From Endotrypanum monterogeii (lineage: Eukaryota > Euglenozoa > Kinetoplastea > Trypanosomatida > Trypanosomatidae): a stretch of 64,000 nt of DNA. Position numbers and translations under genes: made by a program. The notes under the pieces were generated by a model that saw nothing but the letters and a program-made list of their open reading frames with translations, was not told the origin of the DNA and did no database searches. The stretch lies in the NCBI GenBank assembly GCA_000333855.2, contig CM007340.1, positions 403,470 to 467,469 on the forward strand. The letters run 5' to 3'. Below are positions 30,145 through 40,900 of this stretch, piece by piece; position 1 is the stretch's first letter, and the number at the start of each line of letters is the position of its first letter.

Positions 30145-33100
30145 ATGGTTGGCAGGCCACAAAAGGCGCGACACAACCCCGCGCGCACATCATCGTCGGC
30201 TACTACCAAGGATAGAAAACCGCACGAGGTGAAGCACATCATCGATAGACCTGTCTCGGCAACAGGGCTACTCCGGAGCGAAGGCCACAGCCTCCCCTCC
30301 AGACATTGCTCAACAACATCTTCAATTCACACAAGCACCGTCATCACTATCGAGGACAGAGGCGAAGAGGACTCCGTCGCACAGGGCGATGCAACAAGAA
30401 AGGCCAATAACGGCTTTGTATCTGGGAGCGTGAATCACAGTAGCAGTACTGGCCGCGCTGACACCTCCCCGTCGCATCGCCAAACAGCTCACCCAGCCGA
30501 GGCTGTGGCCGAGGAGGTGAGCAATCACTCGCCTCCTATCTCAGGCGCGCCGAGCAGGGCCTTCACCACCACCTCTGGTTCGCGGCTCCCAACACGAAAA
30601 GAGCGTGGTGGTAGCCGAGAGAGCTTCAAGAGTTGTCATACAATAAAGCAGCGGCAGCACGAGGTGACGTACCTCTCCGACGAGGAGAAAAATGAGGAGA
30701 TCCAACTCGACAACGAGCGACTCACGCCACCCCAATCGCCTACCCCAGTGAGGAGCAGCCGTGGCAGCACTGGCTTCTCCCCTGCCCATGAGCCAGTGAT
30801 ATCATCACGACTACTCTGCAAGGAAGAAAACAAGGAGGAAGTCGATGAGGTGGGGGAAGGGATGGAGCAGCCGCGCGAACTGCAGCGTGGAGGGGCTCGA
30901 GCTGTGCACAACCATTCAGTCCTCCGCACCTCGTCACCCACTCGGGTATCGGCAAGCCCAGCTCTCCTTGGCGCTACAGCCACAGAAGACTCAAAGCGGC
31001 ATGCCAGCGGAGAAGACCAAGTCCCCCTAGACATGGTGTCGCGTGCTTTCCACACCGCACCCCTCCTGCATGCATCGGGACTCATCGACTTCTTCACCTA
31101 CGGTATACAGGCAGCGGCGCGTCACTACTGTGGCCACCTCAACGGCTCTACCAGCGCGGAGGAAAATGGGGCGCGCGACGAGATGAGCGAAGCTGCAGCC
31201 GCCGGAATCCCTGACCAAGAAACCGCTTCTCCAGCCTTGGCAGCTTCACCTGATAACGTACCTCACCATAGCACGCCACCACGTTACCGCAATATCTTTC
31301 TAGAAGACAATGCGAGTGTGCCCAGGAACGGCGTCAACCAGGTCCGCTACTTCGACAAGACTGACTCGCGCAGCAGCAGCGCTGCCACATATGACAGCGG
31401 TGCTGAAGGGGATGAGTCACTCTCCTTTCAGAATGACAAGAAGTCGCTGAACACAAGGGAAACGTGTCTACTTAATCCTCAACAAACCTCTCTTTTTCGA
31501 GGCCCTCGCGGTGCGATCGCAGCTCACCATCCTGCCCAGCGAGGGACGACGATAGACGAATCGTGGCTTGCCGCCACTGAGGAGACACCTCCGTCGACCA
31601 ACTCGCGGCAACCGTCACGAGTGCCGTGCGGCGCAGAGCAGTCTGCGAAGGAACCACACGGTGTCTGTGCTCAGGCGCTCTTCCGCGAGGCGCTGCAGCA
31701 CGCGTACCAGTGCGAGGACGCGCACAGGCACCTACGACGTGCACAGCTAGACAAACAACGGGTACAGCTCCTACGCGGCGTTGCACTTCTTCAAGGGGGT
31801 CCATCGCCCTCGTGTGCTGCACTTCTCCGCGAGTTGCAGCCTGCACACGTGCGTGATAATCACCGCTGCACTCACCCAACCACGCCTCTCACCTCACTTA
31901 AACCCCAGCAACGACGAGCCGGGGGGTCGGCAAAAAACCAAACTGTGGAGGTAGTGGTGGAGCAGACAAGCAAAGTCCAGAAAGCAACACCGGCGCTCGT
32001 CCAGGAAAACGTTGGTGGTGAAAAAAACGGCACTGACAACCTCTTCGCTGCGCTCGACGACAGAGAAGGGTGCGCGTCGGTCAGTGCTGGCACCTCTGAG
32101 GCATGCATCTCTTGCTCTCCGATGTCCGTGACAACGCCGCAGATGGGCTCCATGCCCCAGCATTTTCTCCAGGTGATGTCACCCGCCCAGGCTAAGAGGC
32201 TGCACAGGCCGCTGAACCCTTTCACCGAGGCACTTGTGCGTCATCACCGGGACTGGGCGCTCAAGCAACGCGCTGCGCGGAACGCAGAAGACCAAGCTAT
32301 TCATGCCAGGCGGATATACGAATTGCCCCTGCTCACCGAGGATGTCGTCCGCTACGCATCTTTGCTGTTATGCTTGCGCCGACGGGGCCGCGGTGGCGAT
32401 GGCACGGTCATTCTGTCTGGTACACAAAATACAGGAGATGCTGCGGTGTTGCCGCCAGGCCCGACTACCAAAGAACTGAGTAGCTCGAGCTCCAATGGTG
32501 GCTCACCCCAGTCCCCTGCGGTGACGACCGCAGACAACACCACCCCGCCCCCGTTCGGGGAGGAGGGGACACTCCTATACCTCAAGTACCCTGCCCCGCT
32601 CCTGCGCACGACATCCTTCGCGGTGGAAACAGTGCGACTCATGAAATGGCTGCGCACGTGGAAAAAGAGCAGCCTTGGCGCACCTACCGGAACGGCAGGT
32701 ATCCTGAGCTCTGCTGGGAGTGGGGATGGCGGCAGCACAAACAGAAACCGAGACAGAAACACACACAAGCGCGTGCGAGGGGAGGCGCCCGAACTCCACC
32801 GCCTTTACGTGGGTGGCAATAGCGGCCCAGATGACAATAGCACCTATAACGATGAGGCAGTGCAGGTGGTGGCGAACAGTGCAGCTCCCGCATCATGCAC
32901 ACTCTCTTGCACCACCACTGCGGAAGCATCCCAGTCAAACCGATCGACAGTGGAACGCATTTGTTGTCAGGTGCAGCACGCTGCAGCTCTTCATCAGGCG
33001 GAGCTTAAGCAGGAGCGGCGCTTGGCCTTCCTGAAACTCTTTGGCGCGGCTGCCGCTGGGTCGCCGATGGGCACCCTCTTTCCAAGCACATATACTCAAT

Positions 33101-36100
33101 CTAAGACGATAGCAGTGCATGAACAAATTGATGAGAAATTCGAGGCTGGAGAAGCCGAGGTGCAGCAGCACGTCTCCTCTGTAGAAGCGGAAGAACTCAC
33201 TGGCACGACTGCAGGGGCGCGCAATGCCTCCACCACTCCTGTCGGTGTCACGCACGGCATTACTTCCTCATTGGGATGTATGTCTTTATCCGCAGGTCAG
33301 ACGCAACTCAAATCTTCACAGACCATGCGCTGCTCGCGAGCGTACCAACTGTACTGCCAAGCGTGGAAGCACGTCGTCAGGGTTGGTATAACGCCCTTGG
33401 CTGTTGCGACCAAAGCCTTCTCCGCAAACCGTGCAATTCCTGGACAACCTTGGCTTAGCAAACCTCATGCCAGCAACAGCACCGGCGCGTCTGTCATCTG
33501 CGACACAGAGATGAGTTGGACCTGTGGCACCGTCTCCCGAGCGTGCGCGGATTTGCCTTTTTTTAAGGAAATGAGAGAGGAGGCGCGCCGCACTGCCCTG
33601 GGCTCTGTGAGCAACGGCTCGCTCTACGAGGATGCCTTTGGCAACCGTCTGCGCAGCGCACGGCTGGCCAAGAAAGAGCGGGAGCAGCAAGAACTTCTGG
33701 CGGCACAACAGCGACGACGTGCAAAGAGGAGAGGCTACTTCCACCGCGACGACGGAAACAGTGATGGCTTCAGCGGCAAGGGGGCAAACAGGGCCTCCGG
33801 AATGCTAGAAGTCGTGCTGCAATCGTTCGCGACGTCCGGCAATGGAAGCCAAGACACAGGGGGGCGAAAGAAGCGGCGCCGCAGCGACGACAGTAGCGAC
33901 AGCACCAGTGAAGGCGATACTTCAGTTAAAAGCACAGCGCCCCACAGCAGCAAGGAGTGTGCAGCGGTGTCGTGTCCCTCGTCCTCACAGTCGAGCTCAC
34001 GCAGCAGCAGCGAATCGATGGTATCCTCGGAAAGCGACGAGGACGGATTCATGCCGAAGGACGAGCTGACAAATATTGCTGTCGTGTCGGGTCCTACGGG
34101 TTCCGGCAAGACCGCTGCGGTGTACGTGGCCGCGCAACTGCTGGGCTTTCGCGTCGTGGAGATGAACACCTCAGTGCGACGATGTTCGAAGACAGTAGAG
34201 CACCTGCTTGCAGAGCTCACGCGCAGCTACCGGCTGAGTGGAACTCGGACCGGTAGTACAGGTGGCTTCAACGTAGAGGAAGAGCTCGCGAGGCTGAAGC
34301 AGCAGCACGCTGACATGATGCAGCGGGCCAAGGACGAGGCTGTGGCTGCTGAAAAGGAATCACCATCCTCGAAGCGCGGTGCTGCCAAAACGAATAGCAT
34401 ATCCGCCCACGCCATCGCAAAATTTTTTGCCAAGGGCAGTAACCGCCCCGCAGAGCCGAGCAACAAAATCGTGAATGGTACTCGAAAAAACGATGTGGTC
34501 GAGCAAGCTCCTAGTGTGTGTATAGTAGACGATACGCATCTCTCTGCTGACATCAGTGCTGTCTCCCCCCCGACACCGCCACAACAGCCGCCACCCGCCC
34601 CAGCAACCCCTGGGGCACCAGTGGGCGGCACCGAAACCCTTCTACTGTTTGAGGATGCCGATATTCTCCTTGGCGATGAATCCGCTAAGTCGTTTTATGC
34701 CGCCATCCGTGACCTCGCACACCGCAGCAAAGTTCCCATCGTTGTGACAGTGTCCTCCGACCCAGTCCCCGCACAGCGCTACGACACCGAGCCCTTCTTG
34801 GACCTTCACCACCACCAGCAGCAGCAGCAGCAGCACTCAGCGTCAACCTCGCGGGAACCTGCCTTGCAGTCGACGTACTGGCAGCTGTGCGACAAGGCAG
34901 GTATAAACTCAACGATGGCCTCGCTAGACGCAGAGCAGCATGCACTGCATCTAGAAACAGACCTGAGTCTCTGTGGCGCCTTTGCAGCAACAGTAACCTC
35001 CACCTCGGCGGCCACACGCGAGAGCGGCGGTAGCCTTTTGGCGTCAGGTGACAATGGCCGGAACGGGGGTGTATCACTGGCGAGTGGCACCTCGGCAGCA
35101 GTGTTATCTTCGCCCGTTTCATATGCCAGTAGTGGCGGCGCAGGTGGCAGCGCCGCGACGGCTACCAGCCCAGGGACGAACGGAATGACCACTGGGGTCT
35201 CCCATGCACACACACACGGAAGCAGCGGCAACAACACCACAGCTACCACCACCACCACCACCACCGCTGCCTCGGTGGCTGCCCGCTATACTCATATGCC
35301 TCTGAACGCCACGCTCGTATCGAACTACTTCGGTTCCCAGACGCCGTTCACCGTCGTCGGACCGCTCCCACCCTCTGCCCTCTACGCACAACTCCTAGCA
35401 GTGGGAGCAGTGGAACTTGACCTGCTGCGACTCAGCGACCGGGTCACATTACCCGACGACAGCGACGGTGCCACCGCCGTGTCGTGGCAGCACGAACTAG
35501 AAGATATGGTGACACACCTCAAAGTGCATGACGTAGATCTCTTCCTTCGACTTGCAGAGCAACTCCGCCATCACATCTTCGGTGCATGGGATGTTGTCAA
35601 GGATACCACTAGTGCATCGCCCACGCCGTCGTTACTGGCGAGGCACAGCTTGGTAACTGCGGTACAGTGCGATGCAGCTCGCACCACGACGACAGATATA
35701 CGCTACTGGCTAAACACGCTACAAGTTTTGCTACCGTCATTGCGAGTAGTAAGCAGCGCAGCACAGGTGCTAGAGGGGGATAGGAGAGTGTTGACAGATT
35801 CTGCGACGCGCAAGCGATCACGAGAAGCAGTCAATGAGACGTCGTCTGCGGCCGTGTTAGCCGCCTGTCGTGGTGATATCGAGACATGTGACACTCACTT
35901 CATCAGTGCTCGGCGAGCCGAGCACCTCCTCGAGGCGGATTTCAAAAGGGGCGTCAGCCGTGCCGCGAGTGAGTGGGACTCAGCCCATGGTCGACACCTC
36001 TCCAATGTCTCTTACAACGAACTGCACAGCACTCGCTACCAGCACTGGTTCTTGGATAGCCACGTGAACTATATCACAGACATTGTGGAGGAGTTGACCA

Positions 36101-37029
36101 CAACAGACCACCCCACCGCGCGCGTAGACTACACGACCCCTCCGAAGGCCGCAGCGTCTTCTGTAGCGGCAGCGAAACCGGGGCGGCGCGGTCCCTCGTC
36201 AATATCGTCCCCCTCCGAAAACAGGCCCCCCTGCGCGAAGCAATCGAACCTCAAGACGGGTGCCATCCCGGATCTCTCCCAGCACCGACGCGAAGAGACC
36301 CTCAGGCGCGTGACGGAAGACAACGACAGCAACAGCCGTGGTTGTGTGAGCAGTGGCATGCACTCTGCGTGGCGATCGTTCTTTGGTGCCGCTGGTACGA
36401 ATCAAGCAACTGCATTTCCCGCCAAGGCGTCACGGATGGTGCATAACGCGCTGCCAGAGAGCTCGCGTCAGCGAACCGTTTGGGGCCGCGGTGACACCAA
36501 GGCAAGTAGGACGGCACACGACGCATCACCGCAACCACCTTTGGTCATACCCAGTCGATACGAGTGGCCGCCAAGCGTTCGGGAAATACGCCAACAGACT
36601 CAAAGCCAAGCACACATGCGCCCAGTGGAGTTGGTACTCCCCTACGGTGCGGCAGAGACCTACTACAACACAACCGCAACGTCCACGTCGACACTGGCAC
36701 TCTTGAGCATTCACGAACAAGCAGAGCAAACCTCGGTGTTACTCGGACATGAAGCACCTCTACGATTTCCGATGCGTCGCACCAGACGCGACCCCTCAGC
36801 GGGTGACAGTGTAGAGGAGGGAGAGGCGAGTCGGGATCTCCCTGTCGGTGTGCTCTCGACACAAGAGGAGCGCTTTAGCGTCTTCCGGCGGTGGTGGTGT
36901 CGAACCCGTAAAGCTGGCGTGTTGCGTGACAGTGTCGCTGGACGCTCCGTGGGGGCCCTGGAAGATCTTGTTGGCTTTGGCTGCTTGCTCACCCCTTCAG
37001 CAGCCGCAACGCGAACCAGCACTGTGTAG
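30145..37029 (+). CDS. ELG1: ATAD5/Elg1-like clamp-loader large subunit (2294 aa)
   Basis: The first 1300 residues are mostly disordered, with short conserved-looking helices. An AAA+ ATPase module follows. Walker A is GPTGSGKT at residues 1316-1323, within VVSGPTGSGKTAAVYVAAQLLGF, close to the ATAD5 pattern (GPPGxGKTAAVYA.AQELGF). The following EMNTSVRR...HLLAEL matches its EVNASS region. An insert carrying AHAIAKFFAKGSNRP parallels the ATAD5 insert. A Walker-B-like LLLFEDAD lies at 1499-1506, followed by VPIVVTVSSDP (sensor 1). A lid/helical region with DIRYWLNTLQVLLP comes later. Elg1/ATAD5 pairs with RFC2-5 and unloads PCNA from DNA. Poly-Gln, poly-Thr and poly-Ser inserts interrupt the module. 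The Walker A Pro is replaced by Thr, which should be tolerated. The ATG at 30145 directly follows two acceptor AGs. Confidence 0.75.
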   Translation: MVGRPQKARHNPARTSSSATTKDRKPHEVKHIIDRPVSATGLLRSEGHSLPSRHCSTTSSIHTSTVITIEDRGEEDSVAQGDATRKANNGFVSGSVNHSSSTGRADTSPSHRQTAHPAEAVAEEVSNHSPPISGAPSRAFTTTSGSRLPTRKERGGSRESFKSCHTIKQRQHEVTYLSDEEKNEEIQLDNERLTPPQSPTPVRSSRGSTGFSPAHEPVISSRLLCKEENKEEVDEVGEGMEQPRELQRGGARAVHNHSVLRTSSPTRVSASPALLGATATEDSKRHASGEDQVPLDMVSRAFHTAPLLHASGLIDFFTYGIQAAARHYCGHLNGSTSAEENGARDEMSEAAAAGIPDQETASPALAASPDNVPHHSTPPRYRNIFLEDNASVPRNGVNQVRYFDKTDSRSSSAATYDSGAEGDESLSFQNDKKSLNTRETCLLNPQQTSLFRGPRGAIAAHHPAQRGTTIDESWLAATEETPPSTNSRQPSRVPCGAEQSAKEPHGVCAQALFREALQHAYQCEDAHRHLRRAQLDKQRVQLLRGVALLQGGPSPSCAALLRELQPAHVRDNHRCTHPTTPLTSLKPQQRRAGGSAKNQTVEVVVEQTSKVQKATPALVQENVGGEKNGTDNLFAALDDREGCASVSAGTSEACISCSPMSVTTPQMGSMPQHFLQVMSPAQAKRLHRPLNPFTEALVRHHRDWALKQRAARNAEDQAIHARRIYELPLLTEDVVRYASLLLCLRRRGRGGDGTVILSGTQNTGDAAVLPPGPTTKELSSSSSNGGSPQSPAVTTADNTTPPPFGEEGTLLYLKYPAPLLRTTSFAVETVRLMKWLRTWKKSSLGAPTGTAGILSSAGSGDGGSTNRNRDRNTHKRVRGEAPELHRLYVGGNSGPDDNSTYNDEAVQVVANSAAPASCTLSCTTTAEASQSNRSTVERICCQVQHAAALHQAELKQERRLAFLKLFGAAAAGSPMGTLFPSTYTQSKTIAVHEQIDEKFEAGEAEVQQHVSSVEAEELTGTTAGARNASTTPVGVTHGITSSLGCMSLSAGQTQLKSSQTMRCSRAYQLYCQAWKHVVRVGITPLAVATKAFSANRAIPGQPWLSKPHASNSTGASVICDTEMSWTCGTVSRACADLPFFKEMREEARRTALGSVSNGSLYEDAFGNRLRSARLAKKEREQQELLAAQQRRRAKRRGYFHRDDGNSDGFSGKGANRASGMLEVVLQSFATSGNGSQDTGGRKKRRRSDDSSDSTSEGDTSVKSTAPHSSKECAAVSCPSSSQSSSRSSSESMVSSESDEDGFMPKDELTNIAVVSGPTGSGKTAAVYVAAQLLGFRVVEMNTSVRRCSKTVEHLLAELTRSYRLSGTRTGSTGGFNVEEELARLKQQHADMMQRAKDEAVAAEKESPSSKRGAAKTNSISAHAIAKFFAKGSNRPAEPSNKIVNGTRKNDVVEQAPSVCIVDDTHLSADISAVSPPTPPQQPPPAPATPGAPVGGTETLLLFEDADILLGDESAKSFYAAIRDLAHRSKVPIVVTVSSDPVPAQRYDTEPFLDLHHHQQQQQQHSASTSREPALQSTYWQLCDKAGINSTMASLDAEQHALHLETDLSLCGAFAATVTSTSAATRESGGSLLASGDNGRNGGVSLASGTSAAVLSSPVSYASSGGAGGSAATATSPGTNGMTTGVSHAHTHGSSGNNTTATTTTTTTAASVAARYTHMPLNATLVSNYFGSQTPFTVVGPLPPSALYAQLLAVGAVELDLLRLSDRVTLPDDSDGATAVSWQHELEDMVTHLKVHDVDLFLRLAEQLRHHIFGAWDVVKDTTSASPTPSLLARHSLVTAVQCDAARTTTTDIRYWLNTLQVLLPSLRVVSSAAQVLEGDRRVLTDSATRKRSREAVNETSSAAVLAACRGDIETCDTHFISARRAEHLLEADFKRGVSRAASEWDSAHGRHLSNVSYNELHSTRYQHWFLDSHVNYITDIVEELTTTDHPTARVDYTTPPKAAASSVAAAKPGRRGPSSISSPSENRPPCAKQSNLKTGAIPDLSQHRREETLRRVTEDNDSNSRGCVSSGMHSAWRSFFGAAGTNQATAFPAKASRMVHNALPESSRQRTVWGRGDTKASRTAHDASPQPPLVIPSRYEWPPSVREIRQQTQSQAHMRPVELVLPYGAAETYYNTTATSTSTLALLSIHEQAEQTSVLLGHEAPLRFPMRRTRRDPSAGDSVEEGEASRDLPVGVLSTQEERFSVFRRWWCRTRKAGVLRDSVAGRSVGALEDLVGFGCLLTPSAAATRTSTV

Positions 37030-37288
37030 CAACTTAGCATCAAAGTCCTCTGAGTGCCGACTGTGTGTCGAATAACCGACTGCTCACTTCCCCCCCCTCC
37101 CCATCGATGCGTCTTCTTCTTTTTCTTATTCTGTTTTTTGGGGGGGGAGGGAACGGAGGGGTTGCGTTGCGTGACCTTGTGCCCATCTTTTAAAGACGGG
37201 ATTCGACCTAAGTGCCTATAGACGTGTATCGGCCTTGGAGGCCGCATAGATCAATTGTGTTTCCCAACCCAACAGAAGACTTGGATGG

Positions 37289-37321
<33 letters not shown>

Positions 37322-37952
37322 AACATCTCTCTCTTTGTCGCCCTTCTCCCTTTTGTGCTATGTGCGGGGATGCACAACCCTATCGGTGAAGGCGCAAGGG
37401 TGAAAGAAGCCCCGAGGTGATCGGGTAACACGCCACGATCTGAGAATATTGGCATATATTCTTTACCGCAGTGCAGGGCGGGCCACACACACTCTACCTC
37501 CCCCACGACACACCCATCTCATTCGCTGAAGATCTGTGTGCGTCTTTTCACCTTCACGGGTGCATCGAGAACGTATCGTAATACTTATCCGTACTTCCCC
37601 TCACGCAGATCCACTATATCCCTGCCAGTAGGGCGCGTCTCATATGCATGTATACATTCATCCCGTCCTCCATCGCTTTTCTTTTTCTCTTTGCCATCTG
37701 CTTCCAGTGTGCGTATGTATGTGCGTCGCACTCGGTCTCCCATCCCTCACCAACATCATACTGCTCATTCTCTCAGTGCACGTGCGCAGGCTGGAGACAC
37801 AGAGGCATACGAAAAAAAAAGGGCGAGGGGGGAAGGGAGCAAAAAAAAAATACAAAGCTAAACGACTCTCTGCCCATCCCCACCGTAGTCTCGTGGAAGC
37901 CGCCGCCGATCCCACCCTCCTCCTTTTCTTATCAGGCCTGTGGGCAGGTCGC
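37030..37952. other. Spacer with T6-G8 switch and TA/TG tract
   Basis: This holds a T6-G8 junction (37134-37147) and a TA-TG tract (about 37288-37321). The frame of the next gene stays open from an ATG at 37644, but that stretch reads like spacer DNA (pyrimidine runs, then A runs). A clean pyrimidine tract ending at AG 37934-37935 lies 18 bases before ATG 37953. Confidence 0.6.
37911..37935 (+). promoter_or_regulatory. Candidate trans-splice acceptor for the MORN gene
   Basis: A C/T-rich tract ending in TTATCAG, with AG at 37934-37935 and the ATG at 37953. The very short leader and strong tract are why I prefer 37953 over the upstream ATG at 37644. This is inferred from trypanosomatid splicing rules. 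Confidence 0.5.
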
Positions 37953-40900
37953 ATGGCATCTGTGTCACCGTTGCCGCAGCCGCCTGTTGTCGACGTAGAG
38001 GACAACACTGGCTTGGGGGTGAGCAGAACGACGCCCCCTGAAGATGAGCAGTATACCTCGCCACCTAAGGTCCGGTATGTTACCTACGCCAGCATACCCT
38101 GCAAAACGTTGCCTGGGCCCCCTATAGCTAGCCCACCCACGCCACAGCCGCGCGCTGCATGGCCGACGACCGCCGTCGTGGGCAGCCCCTTACGGGACTT
38201 GCCATCGTCTCTCTCGCCTTTCACGGGGGTGTCGTCGGCTGTCTCTGCCAATGATAAAAGCGACTCGCCCTTTCAGACCGCACAGCAGTTCCTCTATTCC
38301 TCCGGGGCTTCGCTACTTCAGTACGCCAATCCATCGCTCTACCTTCCCGTGCGCAGCGGGGTAGACGCGTCTGGCGGCGCAAGCACCGGCTCCCTGGAGG
38401 AGCTGAGTCAGGAGGTCCAGCGAAACTTGCTGAAGTCAACCGCGGCCGCTGCAGCACTCAAGGAACGCTACGCCGCAGAGAGTGCTCCGATCGCCACGAG
38501 CAACAGCACCGCTTCCAGGAGTGGTGGGGTGGACTGGAAAAAAATAGAGTGGGTGCGCCAGCAGTGCCGGTACACGGGCGAGGCTCTGCTTCAGTCTCCG
38601 GTGAAGGCAGCCCAAGAGAGTGAGACAGCTGGACAGCAAGAAAGCGCACCGCCGACAGCTGATGCTGCAGTAGACGCCGCGCCGCCACCGCCCTCGTCTC
38701 AAGTGTCTTCTTTTTCCACTCCTAACACCGCCGCCGCCACCGGCAGCACTCAGGTAGAAGAAAAGTCGGTGGGCACCCGCCTTGTACAATCCCTGCTACA
38801 CCCCTTCACTCAGCCAACCGCTTCATCGACAGCAGCGGTGGAAGCAACAGGGGCTGCGGCTGACGACACAGTCACTGATACTGTGGTCCCACACGGGAAT
38901 GGCGTCATGACCTACTTGCTTTATTGTAAGCCCAAGAATGGAGATTATGTCCACCTCAGTGGTGACGACGCGCGCGAAAATAGAGGCTCAAGTGCTTTGC
39001 CGCTGACTGTCCCCCCCGCATCTCCTTTTCTCCCTCTGGACCTCATACCAACCGCCTACTGCCCCCCACTCACCGAGATCGAGTCCACCACCGTATCCAA
39101 GGACGGCCCCACTTCCTCAGGCGCCGAAGCAACAACTGCTGCGCCGCCGCCGTCGAACCTGTTACTACTGTCGCTGATTGTCTACGAGGGCCCTTTTGTG
39201 CACGGAAAACGCCATGGGCGAGGTCGTCTCACAGCATACGGGCGAGTGGTTCTGGAGTGTGACTGGTCAGAGGACGTGCCGTCTCTGATGGCGCCGTGGC
39301 CCATTTGGCCTTCTTCAAGGTCTGAGGTGTCACGGGCACCGACGCTCTGGAACGTGGCGGCGCACGTGTGGACACCTGCAGCCGTAGCCCCGGCCCCGTC
39401 GTCCACGCTAGACAATCCACATCTGCAGCGAGTGCACAGGACAGCCAAGGATGCTACTCACGTAAGTGAAGCAAGCCAATGTCCCTCACGTGCACCATCA
39501 GGGATCTGGTCAGTGGCAGTGAGTCAGGCGTACATGGGTTCTTTGACGCTGGCGACGGTGGCAAACAAGAGGCTATTGGCTAAGATAGAGGTGTGTATGG
39601 GAACCCCCGCTATCCCCCTCACGGCGAAAGAGTTGACAGGTGCGCGCGGCACCCGCTACGTCGTCCTTCCCATTCCCCGGCCTGGACACCCATCAGACAG
39701 ACAGTGTTTCTCCGATGCCTTTCGTGGGTTGGGCTGGGCTAACCACGCCGTGTTCCTCCCAGATGACTTCGGCGAAGCACACTTTCGAGCCGACGGCGGC
39801 CTGGAGCGCTCTGACGCCCTGTCTGCCTCATCTGCGAGAACCGTGCCATCACCCGAGGGACCATTCCACCCCCCCATTCGGGTGCCTGGAGCGCCGTCTG
39901 CTGCTGCACCAGTGAGGCACGCATCCTTGTCCAAGAGTTCCCGTTGCTGGCAGTACTGCGGCCAGTGGTCGGCGGGCCTTCCGCATGGCTTCGGTGCAGC
40001 CGCTGAGCGACTCACCGACCCGACTGCTGGGACTGTACCACCCCATTACCCTTGGCGAACGCTGTTCCTGGGGCAATACGTGGAGGGAAAGCGTCGTGGG
40101 CCGGGCACCTATCACGGCGTCCAGGGCAGTGAAGCGACAGGAGTAGTTCTCTGTGGAACATGGCCCCGCCAAGAGCACTCCAGCATAAACCCTGATACAG
40201 CCCCTGCCGCCTCGGAGCATCAAGAGCAGGCAACGGCAAATATCGTTCTCCTGCCTGCTTCGAGCGCAGGGGTGATGCTTTCCACCGATTGCGAACCAGC
40301 AACCGCTGCATCCTCCCGACCCCCGCCGACGCTCTCGTCTTTCTTCTCTCTTCAGGGTGCCCGCTGGATCAGCAGCGAAACAGATGACGGCGGGTGTAGT
40401 GGCTATGGCAACGGCAGCGGAGGGGGCTTCTTTTCGGCAGCGAAACTGCGGCAATCGTCTGCGGCCCTGAGCGGTATGTGGGAACCCCTCTTCCGTGATG
40501 TTGACGACGCCGTCACTCGAGGAGATCCAAAACCTCTGTTTGACTACGAAGATTCTGGCGATGCAATCAGCAGGGAGTCTTTGGAGGATGAGACGGTGGC
40601 ATCAAACGTATCCCCATCGCGCAAGGCACTGCTTTGGCGGCAAGCATGCCGGATAATGGATACCTTTGTCACCTCCTCCGAGTGTGTCGTGGCACTCACC
40701 ACCTTTCAGGCTACCTTTTCGTTTATGTATGGCGCCGACCTCGCCATGGAACCCGCAGCGAGAGAAGCAGAAGCGGCATCTCCCCAGACACCCAGCGCAC
40801 CCTCAGAGCTGCTAAAAGCGGCGTCTAAGCTCCTCGATCGCCTTGGGAATGCGGCAACGCTCGCCTCCTCGTCGTCTGCAGCGTCGTCGATGGATTGCCC

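Noticed and set aside
37644..37952. Upstream in-frame ATG giving the MORN protein a hydrophobic N-terminus resembling a signal anchor
   Set aside because: The stretch has the pyrimidine and A runs of spacer DNA, and a strong splice acceptor at 37934-37935 would remove it from the mRNA.
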